A stretch of 64,000 nt of DNA from Alcanivorax sp. DSM 26293 (GCF_900107995.1 NZ_FNUM01000007.1:2501-66500), one strand, 5' to 3'; numbered from the stretch's first letter, positions 1 to 9,679 are shown. Numbers and translations are program-made. Notes: generated by a model not told the origin, from the sequence alone.

Positions 1-597
1 TCGCCCCATCAGCAGATTGAACTTTTGGTCAGTCCCCCCCAGCTCCACATCGGCCTCCAGGGCCACAGAGTCATACCCTTGTACCAGCGGGTAGAGGAAT
101 TCATGGATGGCAATGGACTGATTGCCCTTGTAGCGCTTGTCGAAATCATCCCGCTCCAGCATCCGCGCCACGGTGTACTGCCCGGCCAGCTTGATCATGC
201 CGGCGGCACCCACCTCATTCATCCATTCGGAATTGAACACCACCCGGGTTTTCGCCGGATCAAGAACCTTGAACACCTGCTCTTTATAGGTCTCCGCATT
301 GCGCAGCACATCCTCGCGGGTCAGCGGAGGGCGGGTGGCGCTTTTTCCGGTGGGGTCGCCGATCATGCCGGTGAAATCCCCGATCAGGAAAATCACCTCA
401 TGCCCCAGCTCCTGGAACTGGCGCATCTTGTTGATCAGCACGGTGTGCCCCAGATGCAGATCCGGCGCCGTGGGATCAAAGCCCGCCTTGATCCTCAGGG
501 GCCGGCCGGAGGCCAGCTTTTCCCGCAATTCGTCTTCCTGGATGATTTCATCCGCACCGCGGGAAATGAGCGCCAGTTGTTCGTCCACCGTGGCCAT
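1..597 (-). CDS. tyrS: Tyrosyl-tRNA synthetase, N-terminal part
   Basis: Attaches tyrosine to tRNA-Tyr in the cytoplasm. The window holds the first 199 codons; the gene runs off the left edge. The translation starts [19 protein letters not shown], carries the class I HIGH-type signature as DLHLGHTVL, and continues with [14 protein letters not shown] and [16 protein letters not shown], which fit the TyrZ-like bacterial TyrRS branch. The KMSKS motif and S4 domain lie outside the window. The start ATG at 597 follows a GAGG ribosome site. It is divergent from the M23 peptidase gene, as in Pseudomonas. A TACAAT -10 candidate lies at 661-666 on this strand, with a weak -35. Confidence 0.95.
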   Translation of the reverse strand, partial: MATVDEQLALISRGADEIIQEDELREKLASGRPLRIKAGFDPTAPDLHLGHTVLINKMRQFQELGHEVIFLIGDFTGMIGDPTGKSATRPPLTREDVLRNAETYKEQVFKVLDPAKTRVVFNSEWMNEVGAAGMIKLAGQYTVARMLERDDFDKRYKGNQSIAIHEFLYPLVQGYDSVALEADVELGGTDQKFNLLMGR

Positions 598-670
598 GCC
601 TACCTCTATACTGTCCGGGTACTGTTTGCGCAGAAAAGAACCCCTGCGAGAAAGCCGGCTATTGTAGCAC

Positions 671-700
671 TTGAACGCGGCCAGAGAAGGCAGGTATCTT
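671..700 (+). promoter_or_regulatory. Candidate sigma-70 promoter of the M23 peptidase-anmK pair
   Basis: TTGAAC (671-676) and TATCTT (695-700) are separated by 18 nt, in the divergent gap between tyrS and the peptidase gene, about 75 nt ahead of the peptidase ATG. Inferred from consensus similarity only. Confidence 0.4.
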
Positions 701-776
701 TGCAGGCCAGTTTTTCGCCGTGCCCTCCCCCTGGGTACGTCCGAGTTTTTATCCAACCAGGTCCCCCACATTCTCC

Positions 777-2093
777 ATGAAAGAACTCCTATCTTATGCT
801 GGCAGACTGGTGCGCCAGTTCCCTCGCACCCATTTACTGCTGAGCATGGCCTTGCTGGGCGGCGTCATCCTTATCGCCCTTCGTCCGGACAGTGCTCCGG
901 AGGAGCCCCGCCAACAGGCCAAGACCATCACCCTGCCAGCCAAACCAGCCCGCAAACCCGATCCCCAGCCACCAGCCCCTGACACTCCCCAGTGGCAGAC
1001 GCTAACCGTGCAAGCCGGTGACAGCCTGTCATCGCTGCTGCAGCCGCTGGGAGTGGGTGCCAGCCAGGTCTTTGCCCTGATCAACAGTGACGACAAACTG
1101 AAACGGCTGACCAAGATCCGGCCCGGGGAAACGCTGAAAGTAACCGTGGAGGACGACAGGCTGACCCGGGTGCAGTACCACCCCTCCAAAGTGGAAACCC
1201 TTACCGCCCGCCTCAGAGGCGGCGGCTGGGAAACCCGCCTGAGCCAGCGTGAGTACCAGAAACAAACGCGCTTTGCCGAGGCCGAGATCACCGACTCCCT
1301 GTTCCTGGCGGGTGCCGCAGCGGGCATCAGCGACAAACTCACCATGCAACTGGCCAACCTGTTTGCCTGGGACGTGGATTTCGTGCTCGACATTCGTCGT
1401 GGCGACCGCTTCCGGATCATCTATGAAGAGCTGTATCTGGACGGTGAGAAAGTCGGCGAGGGCGACATCCTGATGGCCGAATTCTGGAACCAGGACCGGC
1501 ATCTTACTGCCTTCCGCTACGAAACCCGTTCCGGCGATGTGGAATACCTGGATATCAAGGGGGACTCCATGCGCAAGGAGTTCATCCGCACGCCGGTGGC
1601 CTTTTCCCGCATCAGTTCCCGCTTCAACCTGAGCCGCAAGCATCCTGTGCTCAACCGGATTCGCGCCCACAAGGGCATCGACTATGCCGCCCCCTCCGGC
1701 ACTCCGATCAAGGCCGCCGGGGATGGCAAGGTCATCTTTGCCGGGGTCAAAGGCGGCTATGGCAACGTGATCATTCTCAAACACGGGCAGATCTACACCA
1801 CGCTCTACGCACACATGCGCGGCTTTGCCAAAGGCATCCGGGTGGGGAAACGGGTCAAGCAGGGCCAAACCATTGGTTATGTGGGAGCATCCGGGCTCGC
1901 CACCGGCCCTCACCTGCACTATGAATTCCGCATCAACGGCGTGCACCGCAACCCGCTCACCGTTCCCCTCCCCAAGGCGCGGGGCATCAATGACAATGAA
2001 CGCTCGGAGTTCCTGATTGCCGCCAATCGCCTGAAGGCACAGATGACCCTGTTCTCGGAAGCGTCAACCCTGGCCAGCAGCGATGTCTTCTGA
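777..2093 (+). CDS. M23 family murein endopeptidase (MepM/OapA-like)
   Basis: Predicted envelope peptidase that cuts peptidoglycan cross-links. The 438-residue product has an N-terminal membrane anchor (about residues 20-37), a LysM-like/OapA region beginning [16 protein letters not shown], a middle domain, and a C-terminal LytM domain with the zinc-ligand signatures [14 protein letters not shown] and [12 protein letters not shown]. The ATG at 777 is chosen over a GTG at 720 because it puts the short cytoplasmic tail directly before the membrane segment. Its 3' end overlaps anmK by 11 nt, so the two are probably co-translated. Wall cleavage followed by recycling of anhydro-MurNAc fits the pair. 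The exact bond cut is not known. Confidence 0.9.
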   Translation: MKELLSYAGRLVRQFPRTHLLLSMALLGGVILIALRPDSAPEEPRQQAKTITLPAKPARKPDPQPPAPDTPQWQTLTVQAGDSLSSLLQPLGVGASQVFALINSDDKLKRLTKIRPGETLKVTVEDDRLTRVQYHPSKVETLTARLRGGGWETRLSQREYQKQTRFAEAEITDSLFLAGAAAGISDKLTMQLANLFAWDVDFVLDIRRGDRFRIIYEELYLDGEKVGEGDILMAEFWNQDRHLTAFRYETRSGDVEYLDIKGDSMRKEFIRTPVAFSRISSRFNLSRKHPVLNRIRAHKGIDYAAPSGTPIKAAGDGKVIFAGVKGGYGNVIILKHGQIYTTLYAHMRGFAKGIRVGKRVKQGQTIGYVGASGLATGPHLHYEFRINGVHRNPLTVPLPKARGINDNERSEFLIAANRLKAQMTLFSEASTLASSDVF

Positions 2094-3183
2094 TTCCCGC
2101 GGGGATTACCTGATCGGTCTGATGACCGGCACCAGCGTGGACGGCATCGACGCGGTGCTGGTGCAGATTGGCAGCGGCGAATTTTTCCTGCAATCCACGC
2201 TCAACCTGCCCTTGCCCGCGGACCTGCAGCAGGCAGTGCTGGACCTCTGCCAGCCCGGCGACAATGAGATTGATCGTGCCGGCGCTGTCAGCCGCCAACT
2301 CTCTTTATGCTATGCACAGGCCTGCCGGACCTTGCTGGAACAGACCGGCCTGAAGCCAGAGCAGATTCGTGCCATTGGCTGTCACGGCCAGACCGTACGC
2401 CACCGGCCGGGCGATGGCGGCTTCAGCCTGCAACTGGGCTGCCCAGATACCCTGGCGGTGGAAACCGGCATCCCCGTGGTCACCAACTTCCGCAACAAGG
2501 ACATGGCCCTGGGCGGCCAGGGCGCTCCTCTGGTGCCCCCTTTCCATCGGCAACTGTTTGCCCGCACTGGCCAGCGGCGCGCCATTGCCAACATTGGCGG
2601 CATGGCCAACGTGACGCTACTGGACGGTGACACCTTGCTGGGCGGCTTTGATACCGGCCCGGGCAATGTGCTGATGGACCTGTGGATCCGCCAGCACCAC
2701 CAGCAGCCGTTCGACCGCAACGGGGACTGGGCCGCTGGCGGCCAGCCAGACCCGACGCTGCTGGAACAACTGCTGGATGATCCCTACTTCCGGCTGCCAC
2801 CCCCCAAGAGCACCGGCCGCGAACACTTCCATGGCGAATGGTTGACACGACAGCTGCCGGATCACTACGACGCCCAACAGGTCCAGGCCACCCTGGCCGA
2901 CCTGACCGCCCGTAGCATCAGCGATGCCCTGGCGGATTTCGCCCCGCAACAACTGCTGGTCTGCGGTGGCGGCGCCCATAACCGCCACCTACTGGCGCGG
3001 CTTGGACATTACCTGGGCGTACCGGTGGCCAGCACGGACAGCGAGGGCCTGCACCCGGATTGGGTGGAAGCCGCCGCCTTTGCCTGGCTGGCATGGGCCC
3101 GACTGGAAGGACAGTACGGCAATGCGCCGGTGGTCACCGGGGCCTCGAGGGAAGCCATTCTGGGCCAGGTCACCTTGCCCTGA
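2083..3183 (+). CDS. anmK: Anhydro-N-acetylmuramic acid kinase
   Basis: Phosphorylates and opens 1,6-anhydro-MurNAc to MurNAc-6-phosphate, a step of cell-wall recycling in the cytoplasm. The 366-residue product has the usual length and the family hallmarks: N-terminal GLMTGTSVDGIDAVL, the sugar-site GCHGQTVRH and TNFRNKDMALGGQGAPLVP, GGFDTGPGN, and the C-terminal LLVCGGGAHN nucleotide-site segment. Its ATG lies inside the end of the upstream peptidase gene. The same pair is found next to tyrS in Pseudomonas. Confidence 0.97.
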   Translation: MSSDSRGDYLIGLMTGTSVDGIDAVLVQIGSGEFFLQSTLNLPLPADLQQAVLDLCQPGDNEIDRAGAVSRQLSLCYAQACRTLLEQTGLKPEQIRAIGCHGQTVRHRPGDGGFSLQLGCPDTLAVETGIPVVTNFRNKDMALGGQGAPLVPPFHRQLFARTGQRRAIANIGGMANVTLLDGDTLLGGFDTGPGNVLMDLWIRQHHQQPFDRNGDWAAGGQPDPTLLEQLLDDPYFRLPPPKSTGREHFHGEWLTRQLPDHYDAQQVQATLADLTARSISDALADFAPQQLLVCGGGAHNRHLLARLGHYLGVPVASTDSEGLHPDWVEAAAFAWLAWARLEGQYGNAPVVTGASREAILGQVTLP

Positions 3184-3225
3184 AACGCGAAGAATCCACC
3201 CCCATTACCTCGCTATACCCCATAG

Positions 3226-3316
3226 GAGCGGCGCTCTCTGTGCCCCGCGGGTATGAGCCGCCAATTTTCGTGCGATAAAGGCCGGATCGTTCGCGGCTCA
3301 GGCGCCGCTCTTTTTT
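3226..3316 (+). terminator. REP-like nested hairpin ending in T6, terminator of the anmK transcript
   Basis: GAGCGGCGC (3226-3234) pairs perfectly with GCGCCGCTC (3302-3310), followed by six T. Inside it TGAGCCGC (3254-3261) pairs with GCGGCTCA (3293-3300). The left edge, taggagcggcg, resembles the REP-type sequence at 21620, so the terminator may be a captured REP element. Confidence 0.65.
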
Positions 3317-3382
3317 CGGGAGAAGCCAGAAGAATGTGCGGCCGCAGGACCTGGGCGGGGAGAGGATCGTCGAGAGGAAGGG

Positions 3383-3916
3383 CTAAACCAGCCAGAGACC
3401 CAGCATGGCACAGCTGACACCCAGGGTAGCGCCGGCGAGGATGTCACTGGGGTAATGGACACCCAGCAGCACCCGGGACAGCCCGACCATCACCGCCAGG
3501 CCCAGCGCCAGCAGCATCACCGGCGGGTAGAACACGCAGAGCAACGAGGCCATCACGAAGGCGGCAGCGGTGTGTCCGGAGGGAAAACTGAAACGGTCCG
3601 CGGGCTGGATGAAGGCAGACAGACTTTCCAGTGCGTCCGCCGGTCGTGGCCGCTTGATAAGATGCTTGAGCAACACAAACAGTGGCACTTCCAGGGCATA
3701 CGCTGCCATGGCGGTCAGGGCAAACTCACTGCCGCCCTGGCGATCCATCCACCAGATCAGCAGCGTCAGGGCCACATAGAAGGGGCCATCACCCAGCCGC
3801 GATACCATACGGGCCATCCGGGCCCGGCGGGCGGCCTGGGGCTGCTGAAGCAACCAGCACATGGCCCGGGTGTCAGCAGCAGTCATTCGTTGAAATGTAG
3901 GTTTAGTCGTCATCAT
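3383..3916 (-). CDS. PAP2-family membrane phosphatase
   Basis: Integral inner-membrane phosphatase of the PAP2 (type 2 phosphatidic acid phosphatase) superfamily, 177 residues with about five hydrophobic segments. All three catalytic motifs are visible: KHLIKRPRP (K-x6-RP), PSGHTAAAF (PSGH) and SRVLLGVHYPSDILAG (SR-x5-H-x3-D). Candidates for the substrate are undecaprenyl pyrophosphate or a phospholipid phosphate; the sequence does not decide. A G5/C5 palindrome sits directly before the ATG instead of a normal ribosome site. It stands alone on the minus strand, between anmK and erpA. Confidence 0.88.
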   Translation of the reverse strand: MMTTKPTFQRMTAADTRAMCWLLQQPQAARRARMARMVSRLGDGPFYVALTLLIWWMDRQGGSEFALTAMAAYALEVPLFVLLKHLIKRPRPADALESLSAFIQPADRFSFPSGHTAAAFVMASLLCVFYPPVMLLALGLAVMVGLSRVLLGVHYPSDILAGATLGVSCAMLGLWLV

Positions 3917-3987
3917 GGGGGTAGTTTCCCCCGCAAAAACGACGAAAAGTTGATCAAACAGTGAAGGTTTTGTGACAGCAGGACAGG

Positions 3988-4063
3988 AGCGAGTGACGAG
4001 AAGCGAGTTTCGAACCCCAACTCCATCTCTTTGCCTTTCGCTACTCGTAGCTCGTTACTCGCT
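3988..4063. repeat. Heptad-arm hairpin element A
   Basis: Left arm 3988-4015 reads as four heptads AGCGAGT GACGAGA AGCGAGT TTCGAAC. The right arm 4036-4063, read on the other strand, is AGCGAGT AACGAGC TACGAGT AGCGAAA. The loop is about 20 nt. It lies between erpA and the PAP2 gene, both on the minus strand. It shares CGAGAAGCGAGTTTCGAA exactly with element F (32720-32792). Confidence 0.8.
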
Positions 4064-4107
4064 TCTTTTGGGCAAAGAGGGCTTACGACAGAGGCAGCAA
4101 TGTATTC

Positions 4108-4446
4108 CTAGACGGAGAACGAGGAACCGCAGCCACAGGTAGTAGCCGCGTTGGGGTTGCTAACCACAAAGCGCGAGCCCATCAATCCCTTCTCGTAGTC
4201 CACCTGGGAGCCATCCAGGTACTGAATGCTCATGGCATCCACCAGCAGGGTGACACCATCCTTTTCAACGATGGTGTCGTCATCGTTGACCGCTTCATCG
4301 AAGGTGAAGCCATAGGAAAACCCGGCACAGCCACCCCCCGTGATATACACGCGCAGTTTCAGTTGCGGATTGCCTTCGTCGTCACGCAGTTCCTTGACCT
4401 TGGCGGCGGCGGCATCGGTGAATGAGATCGGGGCGTTTTCGGTCAT
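4108..4446 (-). CDS. erpA: A-type iron-sulfur cluster insertion protein ErpA
   Basis: Carries Fe-S clusters to apo-enzymes, notably of isoprenoid synthesis. The 112-residue product is full length and has the three conserved cysteines in [11 protein letters not shown] and the C-terminal CGCGSSF. It is the last gene of the minus-strand argC-DUF6776-bactofilin-erpA group, a neighbourhood shared with Pseudomonas. A TTGACT (minus strand, 4530-4535) and CATAAT (4502-4507) lie upstream but 20-22 nt apart, so an own promoter is uncertain. Confidence 0.95.
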   Translation of the reverse strand: MTENAPISFTDAAAAKVKELRDDEGNPQLKLRVYITGGGCAGFSYGFTFDEAVNDDDTIVEKDGVTLLVDAMSIQYLDGSQVDYEKGLMGSRFVVSNPNAATTCGCGSSFSV

Positions 4447-4537
4447 ACTCTCGCTTGCAACGGGTGACGGATTGGCCCGTGGCCAGAAAGGCCAACGGGC
4501 TGATTATGTTCCAGTACCCGACTAAAACAGTCAAGAA

Positions 4538-5002
4538 TTATTCGGCCACGGCTTCCTTGCCAGAAGCCTTGCCGGCGTTCTTGCCGGTGGCATCCGGTGC
4601 CGGCAGGTTGCGGCGCTCGTCATCCAGGCGGACCAGCTTGCCATTGACCCGCGCGCCCATGACCATCTCGATCATCAGGTAATAGACATTGCCTTCCACC
4701 GAGGCCTTTTCCGCCAACTCCAGATTCTCAGTGGCGTGCACATCCCCTTCCACACGACCATTGATGATCACCTGGGGGACCTGAATCTCCCCCTTGACCA
4801 CACCGCTTTCGCCGATGATCAGACGGCCACCATCCTTGCCCACATTGATATTGCCTTCCACGGTGCCCTGAACATGCAACCCGCCGGTGAATTCAATATC
4901 GCCACGAACCGTGGCACTGGGTGCAATCAGGGTATGGTTACGGTAATCCTGGGACGAACCGGATGAACTGCCGGTTGCAGATTTCTTGTCTCGGCCAAGC
5001 AC
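4538..5002 (-). CDS. Bactofilin family protein
   Basis: Polymer-forming cytoskeletal protein (bactofilin, formerly DUF583), 154 residues. A disordered Ser-rich N-terminus precedes a central beta-helix region (about 25-125) with regularly spaced Gly/Val rungs: APSATVRGDIEFTGGLHVQG, VEGNINVGKDGGRLIIG, GVVKGEIQVPQVIINGRVEG. The tail is Ala/Lys-rich. It is 9 nt downstream of the coiled-coil membrane protein gene, so the two are probably one unit and may act together at the inner membrane. A role in shape or wall synthesis is known for other bactofilins; here it is inference. Confidence 0.92.
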   Translation of the reverse strand: MLGRDKKSATGSSSGSSQDYRNHTLIAPSATVRGDIEFTGGLHVQGTVEGNINVGKDGGRLIIGESGVVKGEIQVPQVIINGRVEGDVHATENLELAEKASVEGNVYYLMIEMVMGARVNGKLVRLDDERRNLPAPDATGKNAGKASGKEAVAE

Positions 5003-5011
5003 GGGTCTCTC

Positions 5012-5737
5012 CTACTGCCATTTTACGGTTTTTTGTGTCTGGTAACGGTTTCTGCCGCCGCTCTCAGCTTCTATATCTATGGCTTCCAGCTCCACGCCTT
5101 CCGGTACCTCAAAGCGGCCATTCAGCTCCTGGAAGTAACGAAACCGGAAGCGCGTCTCACTGCTATCGTCCAACCAGTCGGTGCCCGTCAGGGAAAAGGG
5201 CTCACCGTCGCGGGTACCGCGCAGAGTCAGATTGATATCACCGGACAGATAATTACGGTTATCGCCCGCTTGTACCAGAACCAATCTGTAACGGAAGACA
5301 CCATTGTCATCATCGGGCTGCAACACCATTTTTTCAATTTGCAGCCCTTCGCTGGCGCCTGGCGCCATCACACTCTTGTAAAACACTACCGCCTCTTCCA
5401 GCTCGGCGGCCTGATCGCGCAGGGATTTGATCTCCTGACGCAGGGTTTCCCGGGCTTCCCGGGTCACCTCGGTATCGGTTCGGTACAGGGCAAGCTCATT
5501 GCGCGCCGCTTCCAGCTCCCGTCGAGCTGTCTTCAGATCGCTGCGCAGGCGCTGGTTCGCTGCAGAGGTGTCCAGGGCACCACTGTTACCCGTCCACAGG
5601 CCCCCGACAAACAACATCACCGCCAGGATCAGCAAGGTCACTGCCCACAGGCGGCGGCGTTTTTTCTGCCGGGACGGGCTCACCGGCATCAGCATCACAT
5701 CATCAATGCCCGCCCGGCTTTTCGGTTTGCGCGCCAT
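5012..5737 (-). CDS. DUF6776-type single-span membrane protein with coiled coil
   Basis: Unknown function. The 241-residue product has a basic N-terminus (RQKKRRR), one membrane segment (about 29-48), a heptad-rich coiled coil (about 58-118, Glu/Leu/Arg-rich) and a C-terminal beta-rich domain (about 130-235) that would lie in the periplasm. The matching gene sits between argC and the bactofilin gene in Pseudomonas. Only 1 nt separates it from the argC stop. A membrane partner or anchor for the bactofilin is plausible but inferred from context alone. Confidence 0.8.
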   Translation of the reverse strand: MARKPKSRAGIDDVMLMPVSPSRQKKRRRLWAVTLLILAVMLFVGGLWTGNSGALDTSAANQRLRSDLKTARRELEAARNELALYRTDTEVTREARETLRQEIKSLRDQAAELEEAVVFYKSVMAPGASEGLQIEKMVLQPDDDNGVFRYRLVLVQAGDNRNYLSGDINLTLRGTRDGEPFSLTGTDWLDDSSETRFRFRYFQELNGRFEVPEGVELEAIDIEAESGGRNRYQTQKTVKWQ

Positions 5738-5738
5738 A

Positions 5739-6788
5739 TCAGGGCATCAACGGAACGACTGCCAGTCCCGCCCCTTCATCCAACCCGAACATGATATTCA
5801 TGGCCTGCACCGCCTGGCCGGAGGCCCCCTTCACCAGATTGTCGATCACCGACAGCACCACAATCACGTTCTCGCCCCGTGGCTGGTGCAGGGCAATCCG
5901 GCAGGTGTTTGCGCCTTTCACGAAGCGCGTCTCCGGGTGGCTGCCAAGGGGCATCACGTCCACGAAGGGCTCGTTGGCATAACGGGCTTCATAGGCTGCC
6001 TGGATCTCCTCCAGGGAGGGCGATTGCGCGGTCAGTTGGCCATAAAGGGTCGCGTGGATACCGCGAATCATGGGAATCAGGTGCGGCACAAAGGTGGCCT
6101 TTACCGGCCCACCGGCGATATCGCCCAGGCCCTGCTCAATTTCCGGCAGGTGGCGATGACCGCTGGCCCCATAGGCCTTGTAGCTTTCGCCGGCCTCCGC
6201 CAGCAGCATGGGCACCTTGGCCCCCTTGCCGGCACCGCTGGCACCGCTGGCCGCGTTGGCAATCAGCTGGTCCGGATTGATCCAGCCGTTTTCCAGCAAT
6301 GGCAGATACCCCAACTGGATGGCCGTGGGGTAACACCCGGCACAGGCCACCAGCCGCGCATCACGGAGCTTTTCCCGGTTCACTTCCGGCAACCCGTAGA
6401 CGGCGTCCGCCAGCAACTCCGGGCAGGCATGGGGCTCACCGTACCAGTCGCTCCACAATTCATGGTCACGGAGCCGGAAATCCGCAGACAGATCCACCAC
6501 CCTGACCCCGGCATCCATCAATTCCGGCATCATGCGCATGGCCACATTGTGGGGGGTAGCAAAAAACACCACATCACAGGCCGACAGCCGTTTCACATCC
6601 GGCTCGCTGAACACCAGATCGGTACGCCCGCGCAGGGAAGGAAACAGGTCTGCCACAGCGATACCCGCCTCGCCCCGGGAGGTAATTACATCCAGAGCCA
6701 CATGGGGGTGGTTGACCAGCAAGCGCAACAACTCCACCCCGGTGTATCCGGTGCCACCAACTACGCCAACCTTGAGGGGCTCTGCCAT
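5739..6788 (-). CDS. argC: N-acetyl-gamma-glutamyl-phosphate reductase
   Basis: NADPH-dependent reduction of N-acetylglutamyl-5-phosphate to the semialdehyde, third step of arginine synthesis. The product (about 349 residues) shows the dinucleotide loop [11 protein letters not shown] at its start, the catalytic cysteine in [18 protein letters not shown], and [11 protein letters not shown]. The ATG at 6788 is preferred to a GTG at 6800 because GGTGGAGA lies 6 nt ahead of it. This start is inside the last codons of the upstream ClC gene (28-nt overlap), which suggests translational coupling. Confidence 0.96.
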   Translation of the reverse strand: MAEPLKVGVVGGTGYTGVELLRLLVNHPHVALDVITSRGEAGIAVADLFPSLRGRTDLVFSEPDVKRLSACDVVFFATPHNVAMRMMPELMDAGVRVVDLSADFRLRDHELWSDWYGEPHACPELLADAVYGLPEVNREKLRDARLVACAGCYPTAIQLGYLPLLENGWINPDQLIANAASGASGAGKGAKVPMLLAEAGESYKAYGASGHRHLPEIEQGLGDIAGGPVKATFVPHLIPMIRGIHATLYGQLTAQSPSLEEIQAAYEARYANEPFVDVMPLGSHPETRFVKGANTCRIALHQPRGENVIVVLSVIDNLVKGASGQAVQAMNIMFGLDEGAGLAVVPLMP

Positions 6789-8305
6789 ATCTTTCTCCAC
6801 CCTGCTGACCAGGGAACTGCTGCATTTAACAAATGACCCCGCATGATAGGGGCGCCACCCGGGACCGGCAACTTATCCGGGTAATTGTCGCTCGGATTCC
6901 TTCCCCGCGGCCCGTTCTGTCCCCCCGTCGTCACCTTTTCCCGGGGTTTCTCCAGCGCCATACCGCGCCCATCCGACAGCCGCTCGGCCAGGGAGTCGTA
7001 AAGCGGCCGGGCCCAGACAACCTTGGCCACCGCCGTTGCCAGAAACGCCCCGGCCATCAGCGGCAGCAGGATGTCGTGCCGGTTCCCGGTCAACTCCATG
7101 ACAATCACAAAAGAAGTAATGGGGCGCTGAATCACACCTGCAAGAAAAGCCGCCATGGCCACCAGGGTAATTCCGACCAGCGAGGACGTCGGAAAAAAGC
7201 TGCCGATCACATTACCGAACCCGGCCCCGGCCGCCAGACTTGGTGAGAACAACCCGCCGGGAATACCAGTGAAGTACGACACCAGGGTGGCGGACATCTT
7301 GGCCAGGGCAAAGCTCCAGTTGCCCGGGTGCTCCCCGTCCAGCAGGGTACTGGCCTGCTCGTAGCCACTGCCATAGGTAGCGCCACCGGTCAGCAGCCCC
7401 AGCAAAACCAGTACCAGCGCGCACATCAACACTACCCGGTAGGGGTGCGCCCTGGCATGGGGAGAAAGAAACTGACTGCCCTTGATCAGCAACCGGCTGA
7501 ACAGGCCGCCGAACAGACCACATACCAGTCCGGTGACACCAATCGCCGCCCAGTCCCGGGTAATATCCAGGGCGCCCTGGGGGTGCCCGAAAAAACTGTA
7601 GTGGCCCATGATCATTAACACCACCACCCCGGACAGGATAATCGCCAGAATCAGGGTACCGCTGGTGCGCTGCTCGAAGGAGCCGGACAGCTCCTCAATG
7701 GCGAATACAATGCCGGCCAGCGGCGCATTGAACGCCGCCGACACCCCGGCGGCCCCACCGGCCACGATCAGGGAATTATCCACATATTTCTGATTCAGAC
7801 GCCCCAGCCGGCCAACCGAATACATCATCGCCGCGCCCATATGCACGCTGGGGCCCTCACGGCCGATACTGGCGCCGCACAGTAATCCCAGGCAGGTCAG
7901 AATGAACTTGCCGAAGATCACACGCAGAGAAAGGAAGGTGGGACGCAGCCAGTGGTAGCGCTGCTTGAGCACCACCAGCACCTGGGGAATACCACTGCCC
8001 TGGGACTCGGTGCCCAGCTGCCGCATCAACCAGACGATCAGCAACATGCCCAGAGGCGTGATCAGCACGGGCAACAGTGGCGACTGCTCGTGGATCTGAT
8101 TAAAGGTGTGCGACGCCAGTTCAGCTACCCAGGCAAACGCCACCACCAACAACCCCACCAGCACAGCGCCGATCCAGAACACCGCACGCAGCTTCCAGTC
8201 CTCCCAGGAGCCAAGCTGACGACGACTCACGCGGCGAGTGCGAAACAGGTAGTAACGCATCAGACGACGGTGGCGTGGCCGCTTATTCACGGGACTCCTT
8301 GGCAA
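6761..8305 (-). CDS. ClC-family chloride/proton antiporter
   Basis: Inner-membrane ClC protein of 514 residues. All selectivity-filter signatures are present: GSGIPQV (Ser filter), [10 protein letters not shown] with the gating glutamate, and [32 protein letters not shown] keeps the internal proton-pathway glutamate, which favours an H+/Cl- exchanger rather than a channel. There is no CBS domain; the C-terminal 60 residues are polar and probably disordered, and their codons overlap the argC start. Divergent from hemJ. Roles in acid stress or ion balance are known for the family, not shown here. Confidence 0.93.
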   Translation of the reverse strand: MPRSPVNKRPRHRRLMRYYLFRTRRVSRRQLGSWEDWKLRAVFWIGAVLVGLLVVAFAWVAELASHTFNQIHEQSPLLPVLITPLGMLLIVWLMRQLGTESQGSGIPQVLVVLKQRYHWLRPTFLSLRVIFGKFILTCLGLLCGASIGREGPSVHMGAAMMYSVGRLGRLNQKYVDNSLIVAGGAAGVSAAFNAPLAGIVFAIEELSGSFEQRTSGTLILAIILSGVVVLMIMGHYSFFGHPQGALDITRDWAAIGVTGLVCGLFGGLFSRLLIKGSQFLSPHARAHPYRVVLMCALVLVLLGLLTGGATYGSGYEQASTLLDGEHPGNWSFALAKMSATLVSYFTGIPGGLFSPSLAAGAGFGNVIGSFFPTSSLVGITLVAMAAFLAGVIQRPITSFVIVMELTGNRHDILLPLMAGAFLATAVAKVVWARPLYDSLAERLSDGRGMALEKPREKVTTGGQNGPRGRNPSDNYPDKLPVPGGAPIMRGHLLNAAVPWSAGWRKIWQSPSRLA

Positions 8306-8402
8306 TCAGTGCTGGTTGACGAAACAATGGCAGGAAGTCGGTATAGTCTACGCTCTGACTCCCGATCCCTCCACTCACACCACCCCGGAGACTTGCCACA
8401 TC

Positions 8403-8849
8403 ATGATGCAGTTCGCCCTGGACCACCTGCTCTGGATCAAAGCCTTTCACCTGATCGCGGTGATCTGCTGGTTCGCCGCCATCTTTTACCTGCCTCGCCT
8501 GTTCGTCTATCACGCCATGGCAGAGGACACGGCCAGCCGGGAACGTTTCAAGGTGATGGAACGCAAACTGTACCGGGGCATCATGAACCCCAGCATGATC
8601 GTCACCGTGTTGCTGGGCCTGTGGATGCTGATGGCCAACTGGGAAGCCTATAAAGGCTTCGGCTGGATGCACGCCAAACTGACGCTGGTCTTCTTGCTGA
8701 TCGGCTATCACCACGTCTGCCTGGCCTACCTGAAAAAATTCGCCGCCGACGCCAATACCAAAAGTGACAAGTTTTACCGGATCTTCAACGAGATCCCCGT
8801 GTTTCTGCTGGTGGCCATTGTTATATTGGCGGTAGTGCGACCATTCTGA
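8403..8849 (+). CDS. hemJ: Protoporphyrinogen IX oxidase HemJ
   Basis: Membrane protein of the HemJ (UPF0093) family that oxidises protoporphyrinogen IX to protoporphyrin IX, the penultimate step of heme synthesis. 148 residues with about four membrane segments; the N-terminal WIKAFHLIAVICWFAAIFY and LPRLFVYHA match the family, including the conserved histidine. The start is the first of two tandem ATG codons (8403); the open frame extends further upstream without similarity. Its transcript seems to end at the hairpins just before thiD. hemL lies 5 kb downstream on the same strand. Confidence 0.92.
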   Translation: MMQFALDHLLWIKAFHLIAVICWFAAIFYLPRLFVYHAMAEDTASRERFKVMERKLYRGIMNPSMIVTVLLGLWMLMANWEAYKGFGWMHAKLTLVFLLIGYHHVCLAYLKKFAADANTKSDKFYRIFNEIPVFLLVAIVILAVVRPF

Positions 8850-8860
8850 AAAACGCTTAA

Positions 8861-8920
8861 CGCCTGACGCCGGACTAAAAGGTCGCCCGCACGTCAGGCG
8901 TGCCGCGTCAGGCATTTTTT
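8861..8920 (+). promoter_or_regulatory. Competing hairpins and T-run directly before the thiD start
   Basis: CGCCTGACG (8861-8869) can pair with CGTCAGGCG (8892-8900). The nearly identical stretch GCCTGACGC (8862-8870) can instead pair with GCGTCAGGC (8905-8913), which is followed by A-T6 and then the thiD ATG at 8921. The two pairings exclude each other. The second looks like an intrinsic terminator whose U-run abuts the start codon. No TPP-riboswitch signature is seen. It could be the hemJ terminator, an attenuator of thiDE, or both. Confidence 0.55.
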
Positions 8921-9679
8921 ATGAAACCCAATATTCTCGTCATCGCTGGCCACGACCCTTCCGGGGGCGCCGGCATCCATGCAGACATTGAAGCCATTCG
9001 CGCCCTGGGTGGCTTTGCCTCCACCCTGATCACCGGGCTCACCGTGCAGAACAGCCAGAACGTGCGCGGTTTCCGCCTCACCGACGTGGATCTGCTGCGC
9101 CAACAGGCCGCTACCCTGTTGGAGGATTACTCCTTCCAGGCGGTAAAAATCGGCATGACCGGCTCCGTGGCCATCATCGACTTTATCGCCGAGCTGTTGC
9201 AGCAACTGCCCGGCGTACCCGTGATTCTCGACCCGGTGTTGGCCGCCGAAGCCGGCGGTAGCCTGGCCAGCGAATCCCTGGCGGAGGCCATGCTGGAAAA
9301 GCTGGCGCCTCTCTGCGACGTGATGACCCCCAACCTGCCCGAAGCCCAGGCACTCACCGGGCGTCAGTCTGTCGCTGACTGCGGCGGCGAGCTGGTAAAA
9401 CGCACCGGGCGCGCCACCCTGATCACCGGCACCCACGACGACACCGACCAGGTCACCAACCACCTGTTCAGCGCCGACGGCGAGCAACAGTGGAACTGGG
9501 AGCGTCTCCCCCACAGCTATCACGGCTCCGGTTGCACCCTGGCGTCATCCATCGCCTGCCTGCGCGGCCACGGGGAATCCCTGGCCAATGCGGTGGCAGA
9601 CGGCCAGGCCCATGTGGACCGTTTCCTGCGCAACGCCTTCCGCCCGGGCCATGGCCAGCACGTGCCAGACCGGCGATGA
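8921..9679 (+). CDS. thiD: Hydroxymethylpyrimidine (phosphate) kinase
   Basis: Phosphorylates HMP and HMP-P to HMP-PP for thiamin synthesis. The product (about 252 residues) has the ribokinase-fold signatures LVIAGHDPSGGAGIHADI, VKIGMTGS, DPVLAAEAGG, and HSYHGSGCTLASSIA with the catalytic cysteine/anion-hole segment. The ATG at 8921 is used because MKPNILVIAGHDPSGG is the family start; a GTG at 8900 is in frame but would lie in the hairpin. The usual ribosome site is replaced by the T-run of the upstream hairpin. The stop overlaps the thiE start (ATGA). Confidence 0.95.
   Translation: MKPNILVIAGHDPSGGAGIHADIEAIRALGGFASTLITGLTVQNSQNVRGFRLTDVDLLRQQAATLLEDYSFQAVKIGMTGSVAIIDFIAELLQQLPGVPVILDPVLAAEAGGSLASESLAEAMLEKLAPLCDVMTPNLPEAQALTGRQSVADCGGELVKRTGRATLITGTHDDTDQVTNHLFSADGEQQWNWERLPHSYHGSGCTLASSIACLRGHGESLANAVADGQAHVDRFLRNAFRPGHGQHVPDRR

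Noticed and set aside
8850-8920. TPP riboswitch upstream of thiD
   Set aside because: The gap is too short and lacks the conserved CTGAGA-type thi-box; only simple hairpins are present.
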